From: Chloroflexota bacterium
GTDB lineage: Bacteria > Chloroflexota > UBA11872
Assembly (NCBI GenBank): GCA_022824865.1
Contig: JAJDZD010000036.1
Location: 1-56,374 of the forward strand
DNA: 56,374 nt
Direction of reading: 5' to 3'
The notes under the pieces are model-generated. The model was not told the DNA's origin and ran no database searches. It saw only the letters and a program-made list of their open reading frames with translations. Shown here one piece after another: positions 43,044 to 51,636 of the stretch (its first letter is position 1; every line of letters starts with the position of its first letter). The position numbers and the translations under genes are program-made.

Positions 43044-45233
43044 CTACGCCCACTCCCCCGTCGGTTCCGGCCACGGCAACTCCTCCCGCGCCCCTCCGTT
43101 CGGCCCCCAGCCAAAGTCCGCCCAGCCGCGCGAGATATACAGCCGAGGCGCCGGAAACTCGTCATACAGGTGCACGTGCAGCGGCGCGCCGTCCCGGCCG
43201 TCACGACCTCGGAACAGCACGTAGCTCCCCCGGTAATCCTCGAACCGCCCGATCTGCACGCAGTCACCGAACCGCGCCGGGTCCTCGCCAAACACCCGCG
43301 CCGCGTGCTCCAGCGCCTCCCGCGCGTCCGGTCCGCGGTCCTCGGGTACCGGAGGCCAGATAACGTCGCACCACAGCGGCAAATCGCCTGGGTCCGACTC
43401 GCCCGCGGCCGTCGTCACCCACGTCGGGGTCGACCACGCAAACCCGCCGTTCGCCTGCGTCACCCGCACGTAGTACCAGGTCTCCCCGGCCAGCGGAGCC
43501 GGATCCGTCCAGTCCACCCTTGCATCCAGGATGCCGGGAAATACCGTATGCACCAGCCGATCGCTGCGAATTATGTCAACACGATCGATCGGCGCGGTCC
43601 CATGCACCGCCACACGCAGTTCGACCGACCCATCGCTCGCCACCTCGGATCCCGCCGGCTCACCGTTCACCTGCACGTCCAGCAGAATCCGGTCTCCCGT
43701 CGTCGCGTACGTTCGCCGCCCAAAAAACGCGTCACGTACGCCCTGCCGCGTCAACTCCGGCGCGAACACCGCGGTCAGCGCGCTCCGCACCGCAAACGGA
43801 CGCCGCGGCGTCTGGCCCTGGCCGAATCGCGGCCACACGTCATACCCCGGATGCCCTGCGTGCTCGTCCGCCATCCCCACGCTCGCGAACTTGTATCCGC
43901 GCTGCAGTCCCTCGAACACGTACCACTCCGCGTGCTGGTGCATGGCTGAAATCTCGATCGTGGGCATCACGTCTTCCACGCCGTCGCCGTACCGCTGCCA
44001 ATCCGATCGCTGCGCTGCGTGCGACCCGATAAACACCTTCCCGTTAGTCGCGCGCACAGACTCGATCGTCCCGGCAATCGTGTCCTCAATCACCAGGTCC
44101 GCGTCGTCCTCCATGAACCACACCGTCAGGTCCCCGGCCGCCCGCCGCCGCTCCCACGGCGTGCGCTCGTACCCCAGGAACGTCACGAACCGCCCCGGCT
44201 CGTGCCACGCCCGCGCCGTGCGTTGCAGTTCCGCCCACATTTTCCGCACGTCCAGCACCGGCGGCCGGTTGAACGCGCCCGTCGCCCGACCCGGCGTTGA
44301 ATAGATGTGGTCCGTCAGGCTGTAGAAGTCCAACCGCGCCTTGTTCCGCGCGTAGTCGTGGTTCCACTCCGCCGTCCCCGTCGCATCCGCATAGTCCGCA
44401 TGACAGTGCATGTCGCCCCAGTAGACCCGCTCGCTCGGCTCCACCTGGCAACGAATCGGGTTCGACGTCCCTGACAACGACCCATCCCCACTCGCTACAG
44501 TCAGCCGATGCACGCCCAGCCGCTCAAGTCGCAGCCCTTCGATCTCGACAATCCCACCGTCGTCTTCTGTAACCGAAGCGCTGGCAAGCTCAACCCCATC
44601 CACGCTCACCTGTAGTTCGCCCACGTAAGGCGCCCCGGGATTCGAACTCGCATCCTCCGCCCGCACGTGCAGCGCAAACGGCTCCTCCAACCCCACGACC
44701 GATGGCGCCGTAACTCCCAGCTTCGCCGGCGGCCCCGGCACGATCGACGCCGTCACGCAGTACGGCAGGTAAGTCCAGGTCCCGTCCCCCGCGTGATCCA
44801 CCGCCGCGTAGTAGTTGATCCGCTCGATGCTGTACGCCGGCGCCGCCGTCGGCTCGCCCGCTCCCACCCGCAGCACCACCTCGTCCCCATGCCTAAGCTC
44901 GCCCCGAGCCACCCGCACCTCGCAGAACCGGTTGTCCTTGTACGTCTGCGCCAGGTGAACCAGATCCAGTTCCGCGTCCCCGTCCGTTTCCACCGTCACG
45001 TAGTCCCAGCCGCTCGGATCCCTCGTCTGCGGCAGATACGCGCACGGCACATTCGTCTGATCGTTCCAGAAGCTGATCGACCCGCCGTCCCGCACCGGCT
45101 GATCTCCGCACCGGTACGTAAACGTCCAGGTCCCTAGGCTCCCCGCCACAATCTCGATCGCGTGCCCGGGTTCCTCATTGAATGCAACCGTCAAATCCTC
45201 CTGGTAACAGTCATCCCTCGGCAGCTCACCCAC
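43044..45233 (-). CDS. DUF3604-family protein with PHP-type metal site
   Basis: A 729-residue protein. Beta-rich N-terminal modules (to about 265) precede YWGDMHCHADYADATGT (271-287), the opening metal motif of a PHP-like fold, and FYSLTDHIYST (303-313). Later metal candidates are FIGSHAAQRSDW and SVGMADEHAGHPG. A C-terminal Fn3-like segment starts near VDVQVNG. DUF3604 members are common in marine and planctomycete/Chloroflexota genomes; phosphoesterase or amidohydrolase-like chemistry is likely. There is no signal peptide. It lies leftward, downstream of the oxidoreductase, from which it is separated by a terminator, so it has its own promoter in 45234-45290. Confidence 0.8.
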   Translation of the reverse strand: MGELPRDDCYQEDLTVAFNEEPGHAIEIVAGSLGTWTFTYRCGDQPVRDGGSISFWNDQTNVPCAYLPQTRDPSGWDYVTVETDGDAELDLVHLAQTYKDNRFCEVRVARGELRHGDEVVLRVGAGEPTAAPAYSIERINYYAAVDHAGDGTWTYLPYCVTASIVPGPPAKLGVTAPSVVGLEEPFALHVRAEDASSNPGAPYVGELQVSVDGVELASASVTEDDGGIVEIEGLRLERLGVHRLTVASGDGSLSGTSNPIRCQVEPSERVYWGDMHCHADYADATGTAEWNHDYARNKARLDFYSLTDHIYSTPGRATGAFNRPPVLDVRKMWAELQRTARAWHEPGRFVTFLGYERTPWERRRAAGDLTVWFMEDDADLVIEDTIAGTIESVRATNGKVFIGSHAAQRSDWQRYGDGVEDVMPTIEISAMHQHAEWYVFEGLQRGYKFASVGMADEHAGHPGYDVWPRFGQGQTPRRPFAVRSALTAVFAPELTRQGVRDAFFGRRTYATTGDRILLDVQVNGEPAGSEVASDGSVELRVAVHGTAPIDRVDIIRSDRLVHTVFPGILDARVDWTDPAPLAGETWYYVRVTQANGGFAWSTPTWVTTAAGESDPGDLPLWCDVIWPPVPEDRGPDAREALEHAARVFGEDPARFGDCVQIGRFEDYRGSYVLFRGRDGRDGAPLHVHLYDEFPAPRLYISRGWADFGWGPNGGAREELPWPEPTGEWA

Positions 45234-45289
45234 GACACCCTCCCTCTCCTTCGTCGCACGCCCACCGATTCATAGACTCGCGGTCCACT

Positions 45290-45331
45290 CGGGGAGAAAA
45301 ACGAACGCGGGGCGGCGATGGCCGCCCCGCG
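45290..45331 (-). terminator. Rho-independent terminator for the leftward Gfo/Idh/MocA gene
   Basis: GCGGGGCGGC (45307-45316) and GCCGCCCCGC (45321-45330) form a perfect 10-bp stem around GATG, with an additional C-G closing pair. On the minus strand it is followed after a few bases by TTTTT (45292-45297). It lies 91 bases after the oxidoreductase stop. Confidence 0.88.
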
Positions 45332-45421
45332 CCACGTAAACCACTTTCGCGGTTTTCCGGTCGCCGTGTTCCTGTCGAAACACAGCAAGCCGACCAAGAC
45401 TTCGCAGTCTCCGAATAGGCC

Positions 45422-46468
45422 TTACACCCACCCGTGCTCGATATTCACCGGCGTCCCCGTCGTCTGCGTCGTCCAGTCGTAACCGGACTCCAGCACCACC
45501 TCTTCGTTGGTGATCGCCGACTGCTCCGCTGCGAACAGGATCTCCATGATGTGCCGGCCGTACGGACCGTGCGTCGGGGGCTCGATGTTCTGCTCGATGC
45601 TGTCCACGAACCCCTTCCACTCGTACTTCATCTCGGCCGGCGGGTCGTCGAACGGGCGGTCTTCCCACTCGTCGCCCTTGCCTACGCGCACGTACCGGTC
45701 GCCGTGCTGGCTGAAACGCAGCGTCCCGTTCGCGCAGATCACCTGGCACGAGTAGTCCGGCGCCCCGTCCGCGAATCCAACCGACACCGCAACGCCCGCC
45801 AACCCGTTCTTATAACGGATGAACGCCGTCGCCGAGTCGTCGCCCGCCTGGTAGTGCGCGCGTGTGCCGATCGCCGCCGATACCGACATCGCCTGTGAAC
45901 TCATCACCCACGTCAGCCGGTCAACCACGTGCACGCCGTTCGCCAGCCACATCCCGCCGCCGTGATACCGGCTGCGGTACTGCGGACGCCGCCCTGCGTG
46001 CCCCCAGTTCTTGGACATGTAGCAGACCGCCGTGATCAACGGTCCCAACTCGCCCGAGTCCAGGATCGCCTTCGCTGCCAGGCTCGTCCCGTAGAAGTGC
46101 TGGCTCAGCCCCACCATCAGCTTCCGGTCGTTCGCGTCCGCCGCCTCGATCATCTCGTCGCACTGTTCAAGGCTGATCGCCATTGGCTTCTCGACCAGCA
46201 CGTGCTTCCCCGCGTTCAGCGAGTCGACGGTCAGCCGGTGATGCAATTGGTGCCCCAGCACCACCGCCACCGCGTCGATCTCATCGTCCTCCAGCAACTC
46301 GGTGTGAGACGTGTATCCCTTCGGGATGTCGTACGTCTCCATATAGTGCTGCCGAGGTGCCTCAAAGAGGTCCGCCACGGCCAAGACCTGCACGTTGTCC
46401 AGCGACTTGATGGCCTCACAGTGCGAGCGGGCAATCCCACCCAGCCCAATGATTCCCACGTTCAACAT
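45422..46468 (-). CDS. Gfo/Idh/MocA family NAD(P)-dependent oxidoreductase
   Basis: A 348-residue protein. The Rossmann site is NVGIIGLGGIARSHCEAI, with VAVVLGHQLHHRLTVDSL and the signature VEKPMAISLEQC. The substrate domain follows, with YHGGGMWLANGVHVVDRLTWV, where a His/Asp pair is typical. It terminates at a strong hairpin. Nearby sulfatase, propeller and aminotransferase genes suggest oxidation of a sugar or cyclitol. It is not closely similar to the member at 0.8-2.0 kb. Upstream to 46750 is a 282-base gap in which I see only weak hairpins and no gene. Confidence 0.9.
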   Translation of the reverse strand: MLNVGIIGLGGIARSHCEAIKSLDNVQVLAVADLFEAPRQHYMETYDIPKGYTSHTELLEDDEIDAVAVVLGHQLHHRLTVDSLNAGKHVLVEKPMAISLEQCDEMIEAADANDRKLMVGLSQHFYGTSLAAKAILDSGELGPLITAVCYMSKNWGHAGRRPQYRSRYHGGGMWLANGVHVVDRLTWVMSSQAMSVSAAIGTRAHYQAGDDSATAFIRYKNGLAGVAVSVGFADGAPDYSCQVICANGTLRFSQHGDRYVRVGKGDEWEDRPFDDPPAEMKYEWKGFVDSIEQNIEPPTHGPYGRHIMEILFAAEQSAITNEEVVLESGYDWTTQTTGTPVNIEHGWV

Positions 46469-46750
46469 AGAACCCCGACTCCCTCAGCTACCCCCAGCCA
46501 CACACCCCGCAGCCTAGGCCATTTCCCCCCACCCCGAAACCAGCCACCTCAAACTCTTGCAGACGCCAGTCGCGGACTCGCTCACGGCCCACCGGACCAA
46601 TTCCCGCCAAGAGCCTTAGTAGCCCGAAATCGCCTGGCAAGTTTGGGCGACCAATCCGGCCCGCAACCCCCTGCCCTGTACTCCCGCCCGGCGTTCTAAC
46701 GCCGCGCCCGCGTGGGGGCGTGCTGGAAGTCGCTCACCTTTGAGGAGTAG

Positions 46751-47122
46751 CTAAGGCCTCTCCCCTTTGAAGGCTTCCAAGATCGTTCGCAACTCCGGTA
46801 CCAAGTCTGGGATCGCGTCTTGAATGATCGACCAGAGAATGTCGTCGCTGATGTGTAGGTAGGCGTGCGCCAGGCGATTGCGGACCCCGACGACTGCGCG
46901 CCACGGAACCTCGCGGTAGGACTCACGCACCTCGGGTGGGACGTGGGTTGCGGCCTCACCAATCAGTTGAATGTTGCGCAGCGTGGCGTCGTAGGTCCGC
47001 CTGTCGGCGACGAACGAGCCCTGATCCATCCCTTCGGTATAGGACAAGACTGTTTCGGCGAACCCAATCATGTCCTGAACGTACAGGTGCCAGTGTCGAC
47101 CTTCGTGACCTGCCTCACACAT
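46751..47122 (-). CDS. hepT: HepT-like ribonuclease toxin (HEPN, DUF86)
   Basis: A 123-residue all-alpha HEPN protein. The catalytic R-x4-H-x-Y motif is RNRLAHAY at residues 81-88. The other helices (RTYDATLRNIQLIGEAA) are typical of DUF86. In characterised MNT/HEPN modules this is an RNase toxin neutralised by AMPylation of the tyrosine by its nucleotidyltransferase partner. The ATG overlaps the partner's stop by 8 bases, as in known pairs. The motif is intact, so the toxin is probably active. Confidence 0.87.
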   Translation of the reverse strand: MCEAGHEGRHWHLYVQDMIGFAETVLSYTEGMDQGSFVADRRTYDATLRNIQLIGEAATHVPPEVRESYREVPWRAVVGVRNRLAHAYLHISDDILWSIIQDAIPDLVPELRTILEAFKGERP

Positions 47123-47405
47123 TCACGGCTTCCCGTTCCACTTGCGGACGCATTTCGGCCCGCAGGTCGTCCCGGGTCGCCAGTTCCACCGGTCGTTTCA
47201 GCAGATCTTCTAGGTAGAACTGAGCGCCAAAGTAATTCCGCCAGTTCGGGGGAGTGTCGAAGCGCACCAGGATGTCCACGTCACTCTCATCCGAGGCCTC
47301 GTCACGAGCGAACGAACCAAACAACGCCAACTCAACCACCCCAAACCGCTCGGCCAGCGTCGGCCGGTGCGCACGCAGCGTCTCCAACACTTCCGCTCGC
47401 GTCAT
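47115..47405 (-). CDS. mntA: MntA-like minimal nucleotidyltransferase antitoxin
   Basis: A 96-residue pol-beta-fold nucleotidyltransferase. The G-S-x10-D-x-D motif is complete: GSFARDEASDESDVD, G30 to D44. It would AMPylate the HEPN toxin encoded by the overlapping next gene. The frame is open to a GTG at 47462; I chose ATG 47405 because MTRAEVLETLRAHRP is the usual family N-terminus. The two genes stand alone between two leftward/rightward catabolic units, which fits a stability module. Confidence 0.85.
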   Translation of the reverse strand: MTRAEVLETLRAHRPTLAERFGVVELALFGSFARDEASDESDVDILVRFDTPPNWRNYFGAQFYLEDLLKRPVELATRDDLRAEMRPQVEREAVNV

Positions 47406-47666
47406 CGGTTCAAGCACCCCGCGCAGTTCGGGTCGCTCGGTCGGACTAACCCGGGCTGTCACCGAACTGGATCAGCCCGACCCGAACAGCGCTCGTCGTT
47501 ACGGCCATAAGCCAGCCTAACCCAGAGATCTCGCGAGCCTATGCTCGGTCGTCGGTCCCACAACCGGCCGTAGGCCTCCGCCTGGGAATCCACGCTGACC
47601 TCGTCCGGCGTACCCTATAAGCCACCGAACCACGCAAACGCCCCGCACCCCGAAGAGCCACCCCCC

Positions 47667-49031
47667 ATGCACAACCCCCACCTCCACCTCCTCATTGACG
47701 ACCACGAAATCTCTTATCGCCGTGGCCTCACCCGCTTCATCGAGCGCCCCCACCGCATCCAGCCCGGTCCCGTCCTCACCGCCGACCACCCCTGGGAACA
47801 ATCCCGCGTCAACCTCTGGGGCTCCGTCTACTGGGACGACCGCGAAGACTGTTACCGCATGTGGTATCTCGCCGACGACAAGTCCCGTCGCGACCGCTTT
47901 CAAAACTCCCTCTGCCACGCCACTTCACCCGACGGCGTCAGCTGGACCCGCGGCGTCTACTCCCACGTCGACCATCCCGACGGCGTCCCCAACAGCGTCG
48001 TCTACGGCGAACGCCGCCAGCCCGAAGTCCGCCGCCTCGGCCCGCCCACCGTTCTGATCGATCCCCTCGAGTCCGACCCCAACCGCCGCTACAAACTTGT
48101 CGCCTTCTTCACGGACCAAGCGGAAGACCGCGGCTTCATCGTCGCCTTCAGCGGCGACGGCATTCATTGGGACCCGGCCCCGAACCGCGTCCACCTGCCC
48201 CGCGGCGATCGCACCTGCGTCATGCAGGACTTCCAGCGCGGCGGCTTTGCCATGACCAGTCGGCGCGACCACGCCGCTCGCGACCGTACCGCCGGCCACG
48301 CGCGCCGCCGCGACATCGCCCTCTCGCGCTCCGACGACCTCCTGGACTGGACGCCCGCTACCGTCATCGTCGATGCCGACGACGACGACCCGCCTGCCAC
48401 CGAGTTCTACGGCATGCCCTTTTTCAACTGGGGCAACCAGTACATCGGTCTGCTTGAGTACTACGACCCAATCAACGAAATCCTCAACGTCCAGCTCAGC
48501 ACCAGCCGCGACGGCATCCGCTGGGAACGCGCCGTCTCCCGCCAGACCTACTTCGATGTGGGCCCCTCGGACGCCTGGGACAGCACCTGGGTCGCCTTCG
48601 GCATGTCCCCGCCCCAGGTCCGCGACGACGAAATGCTCCTCTGGTACAGCGGCCGCCCCATGGCCCACCGTCACGAACGCCTCAATATCGGGGCCATCGG
48701 AATTGCCCGCGCCCCCCGCGACCGATTCGCCGGCCTCCGCGCCGGCCCCGACGGCGGCGAACTCACCACCGAGTGGATCCAGGTCGGCGGCCCCCGCCTC
48801 TGCCTCAACATCGGCGCCGCCAACGGCCCCGTCTCCGTGGCCGTCACCGGCGACGACGCCAACCCCATCCCCGGCTACGCCCACGCCGACTGCGACGCCC
48901 AAATCTCCAATGGCGTCGACGTCCCCGTCACCTGGAACGGCCAGGACCTCCAACCCCTCGTCGGCCAACGCGTCCGCCTCCACCTCAAACTCACCTACGC
49001 CACCCTCTACGCCTACCGCTTCGCCCCCTAG
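47667..49031 (+). CDS. Beta-propeller glycosidase-like protein, MYDPHLHLLVDD family paralogue
   Basis: A 454-residue close paralogue of the 40.3 kb gene. It starts MHNPHLHLLIDDHEI, and the blades are TSPDGVSW, SGDGIHW, RSDDLLDW and TSRDGIRW. The FYGMPFFNWGNQYIGLLEYYDPINEILN block is nearly identical to its paralogue, and the C-terminus TYATLYAYRFAP is conserved. There is no signal peptide and no visible ribosome-binding site before the ATG. Third positions are overwhelmingly C. Function as for the paralogue: probably glycoside cleavage or binding, substrate unknown. Confidence 0.72.
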   Translation: MHNPHLHLLIDDHEISYRRGLTRFIERPHRIQPGPVLTADHPWEQSRVNLWGSVYWDDREDCYRMWYLADDKSRRDRFQNSLCHATSPDGVSWTRGVYSHVDHPDGVPNSVVYGERRQPEVRRLGPPTVLIDPLESDPNRRYKLVAFFTDQAEDRGFIVAFSGDGIHWDPAPNRVHLPRGDRTCVMQDFQRGGFAMTSRRDHAARDRTAGHARRRDIALSRSDDLLDWTPATVIVDADDDDPPATEFYGMPFFNWGNQYIGLLEYYDPINEILNVQLSTSRDGIRWERAVSRQTYFDVGPSDAWDSTWVAFGMSPPQVRDDEMLLWYSGRPMAHRHERLNIGAIGIARAPRDRFAGLRAGPDGGELTTEWIQVGGPRLCLNIGAANGPVSVAVTGDDANPIPGYAHADCDAQISNGVDVPVTWNGQDLQPLVGQRVRLHLKLTYATLYAYRFAP

Positions 49032-49369
49032 GCTTCGCCTACCCTTGTCGCTTCCTGGAGTGCCCTGCTTGGATTCTGGAAGTCTGTAGACTCGCAGTTG
49101 ACCTGCGTCCTGCCCACATTTCAGAAAGAAGAACAGTCCCGGACCCCGCGCATCTGCCGCACCTGCTGCCCATAACGCTCAAGCAGGGCATCTTCATATT
49201 CCTGTTCTTTCTCGGACTGTGTGTCCTGGCTGCAATAGTGAACTTCTGTGTCTATACGCCGACTGCATGAGCGTCCGGCGTCACCTGTGTAGAGCGCCAC
49301 CCCACCACCTACTGGCCCCAAAACACTCCAAGCGTTAGCCTCCCCAACCACCCGCCACTCCCTGCCGGC
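49032..49369. other. 338-base gap without a supportable gene
   Basis: This gap separates the propeller gene from the sulfatase. One frame encodes a hydrophobic run (GIFIFLFFLGLCVLAAIV, about 49183-49236) followed by a stop, which looks like a membrane helix. It has no ATG, GTG or TTG in frame after the propeller stop. It may be a relic of a small membrane gene, or chance. No terminator or tRNA seen. Confidence 0.5.
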
Positions 49370-51028
49370 ATGCCCCCCAACTTCCTCTTCATCACCACCG
49401 ACCAGCAACGCTGGGACACCCTCCGCTGCGCCAGCAACTCCGCCATCCGCACCCCTCATCTCGACGCCCTCGCCGCCCGCGGCGTCCGATTCACCCGCGC
49501 CTACCCCACCACCCCCATTTGCATGCCCGCCCGCGCCAGCATGATCACTGGCCGCAGCCAGCGCGGGCACCAGGCCTTCGAGCACGAAATCAACCTCTCC
49601 GAGAACATCCCCGTCCTCGGCGACGCCCTCCACGAAGCCGGCTACACCACCGCCCTCTTCGGCAAACCCCACTTCAAGGTCTGGGAAATCGAAGACGCCC
49701 TCCCCGAACACCCACCCGAAGGCGCCGCCGTAGACCCGCGCGACGGCCTCTGGCACGGCCCCTACTACGGCTTCGACCACGTCGTCCACTTCACTGGCCA
49801 CCGCAAACCCGGCGGCCACTGGCGCGTCTGGCTCGAACGCGAACACCCCGATAGCATCCCCCTCTGGGAACCCGAAGCCTCACCAAAGCCGCCGCTCCGC
49901 CCCGGCGCCTGGCACAACGCCATCCCTAAGGAACACCACCACACCCACTACCTCGCCGACCAGCTCATCGACTGGCTCGACGACCGCGACCAGTCCGCCG
50001 ACGCCCAACCCTTCTTCGCCTGGCTCTCCTTCCCCGACCCCCACGGCCCCTTCTGCCCGCCCGCCCCCTACAGCGACATGTACGACCCCGCCGACATGCC
50101 GTTGCCTGTCCCAGCCGACGACGACTTCGACCTCAAGCCGCCCCACTACCGCTGGTCAGTCGACCGCAAACACTCCTGGTACGGCGGCAGCCCCTCCGGA
50201 TCCCAGGATCCTGACAACCAGCGCCAGGTCCGCGCCCTCTACTACGGCATGATCACCTTCATCGACGACATGATCGGCCGCGTCCTCCAGGCCCTCGAAC
50301 ACCGCGGCCTCGCCGACAACACCCACGTCATCTTCACCTCCGACCACGGCGAAATGATCGACGACCACGGCCAGGGCGGAAAGCCCCCCATGACCTACGA
50401 ATCCGTCATCCGCGTCCCCTTCCTCTGGGCCGGACCCGGCATCCCCGGCAGCCGCCTCCACCACGGCCCCACCACCCACCTCGACCTCGTCCCCACCGTC
50501 ATCGACCTCGCCAACGCCCCGCCTCTCCCCGGCATGGAAGGCCGCTCCTTCGCCCCCCTACTTCATGGCCTGACCGACACCCACCGCGACGCCGTCATCG
50601 TCGAGCGCATCGGCGTCGAACGCCACACCAGCGAACCCATCATCCGCCAGAAAATCCTCGTCACCCCCCGCTACAAGCTCGCCCACTACGGCTCCGCCAT
50701 GCCCGGTGAGCTTTACGACCTCGAAACCGACCCCGAGGAATTCACCAACCTCTGGAACGACCCCGCCCACGCCCCCATCCGCGCCCAACTCACCGAACGC
50801 CTCCTCGCCGAAATCATCGACGATGAACTCGGCGACCCCGTCAACATCTTCCTCCGCCAACCCCTCAGCCCCTTCGGCTCCTTCCGCGACCCCGACCTCC
50901 GCCAGCCCACCGAGTCCTACCGCCGCCGCACCCTCAGCCCCACCTCCCGCCTCTACAAGAAAAAAGACCCCCGCATGCTCCACAACGAACACCTCGCCGA
51001 ACAACGCCAACAAGCCCAAGACCCCTGA
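49370..51028 (+). CDS. Sulfatase (arylsulfatase-type, formylglycine-dependent)
   Basis: A 552-residue alkaline-phosphatase-superfamily hydrolase. The metal-site opening is FLFITTDQQRWDTLR. The cysteine to be converted to formylglycine is C51 in ICMPARASMITGR, the C-x-P-x-R signature. ALFGKPHFKVW, the Asp-His pair in FTSDHGEMIDDHG and the lysine/arginine pocket follow. There is no signal peptide, so it would act on imported sulfated sugars or small sulfate esters. No formylglycine-generating enzyme is in the window. Third positions are extremely C-rich. It is followed 52 bases later by a small membrane protein. Confidence 0.9.
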   Translation: MPPNFLFITTDQQRWDTLRCASNSAIRTPHLDALAARGVRFTRAYPTTPICMPARASMITGRSQRGHQAFEHEINLSENIPVLGDALHEAGYTTALFGKPHFKVWEIEDALPEHPPEGAAVDPRDGLWHGPYYGFDHVVHFTGHRKPGGHWRVWLEREHPDSIPLWEPEASPKPPLRPGAWHNAIPKEHHHTHYLADQLIDWLDDRDQSADAQPFFAWLSFPDPHGPFCPPAPYSDMYDPADMPLPVPADDDFDLKPPHYRWSVDRKHSWYGGSPSGSQDPDNQRQVRALYYGMITFIDDMIGRVLQALEHRGLADNTHVIFTSDHGEMIDDHGQGGKPPMTYESVIRVPFLWAGPGIPGSRLHHGPTTHLDLVPTVIDLANAPPLPGMEGRSFAPLLHGLTDTHRDAVIVERIGVERHTSEPIIRQKILVTPRYKLAHYGSAMPGELYDLETDPEEFTNLWNDPAHAPIRAQLTERLLAEIIDDELGDPVNIFLRQPLSPFGSFRDPDLRQPTESYRRRTLSPTSRLYKKKDPRMLHNEHLAEQRQQAQDP

Positions 51029-51080
51029 CCACCCCCGCCATCCTCGCGAACGCAGGGTTCAAAGGGCTAAGCTTCGGCCC

Positions 51081-51362
51081 ATGGAACCAGCCATCCGCTC
51101 AGTCTCCGGCCCCGAGGCTTGGGGCTTGGCTGAGATACTCCAGTTCGTCGGCGTGGTCGGCATATTTGCTGGACTCATCGCCCTGGGAGTTCTCGCGTTT
51201 CGGTCCGCCAGCGACTCGCCGGACGATCCCGACGTCAAGGCCCTAAACCGTTGGCGTCACCGGCGTGGTAAGCCCGGGGTGGTTGGCGACCCCGACGACG
51301 AGGCCCAGCGAGACAGGCTCTTGGGACCTATATCGGGCGTGGACGGTGGCGGCAGCGCCTAG
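51081..51362 (+). CDS. Small single-helix membrane protein, hypothetical
   Basis: A 93-residue protein. One hydrophobic helix (ILQFVGVVGIFAGLIALGVLAF, about residues 19-40) is followed by a hydrophilic tail rich in Asp, Arg and Gly (PDDPDVKALNRWRHRRGKPG). The frame is open further upstream in the sulfatase tail, and ATG 51081 is the natural start. I recognise no family. Location downstream of the sulfatase could make it part of that transcript. Confidence 0.5.
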   Translation: MEPAIRSVSGPEAWGLAEILQFVGVVGIFAGLIALGVLAFRSASDSPDDPDVKALNRWRHRRGKPGVVGDPDDEAQRDRLLGPISGVDGGGSA

Positions 51363-51636
51363 CCGAACAACGCAGACAATCCCGGAACTCCTAACCACCC
51401 CACCTCGTTCGTGGTGAGCCGGGCCCGAGTCCCCGAAGGCCCGAGTCGAACCACCCTCCGACCTCCCAACCTCACGGCCACCCCCGTCATCCCGGCGTCT
51501 TCAGCCGGGACCCAGCAGCAACCAGCTCCTTGAGCGCACCCAAGCCGCCCCTGGCACCCGGGCTCTCGGGCTCACTTCGCCTCCCCTCCTTCCTTTCCCG
51601 TACCCTTCCCCCACCCCAACCCGTACCCCAACCCAA

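Noticed and set aside
46689..46704. Hairpin CGGCGTT-CT-AACGCCG downstream of the HEPN gene
   Set aside because: Stem is short (7 bp) and no T-run follows on the relevant strand, so I do not call a terminator.
47517..47918. Leftward open frame opposite the 47.7 kb propeller gene
   Set aside because: Antisense shadow of GC-rich codons; no start context and no recognisable domain.
49120..49270. Hydrophobic peptide resembling a membrane helix in the gap before the sulfatase
   Set aside because: No ATG, GTG or TTG is in frame after the upstream gene ends, and there is no ribosome-binding site; kept only as a note on the gap.
49121..49846. Leftward open frame opposite the sulfatase
   Set aside because: Valine/glycine-rich antisense shadow caused by C-rich third positions; no family motif.
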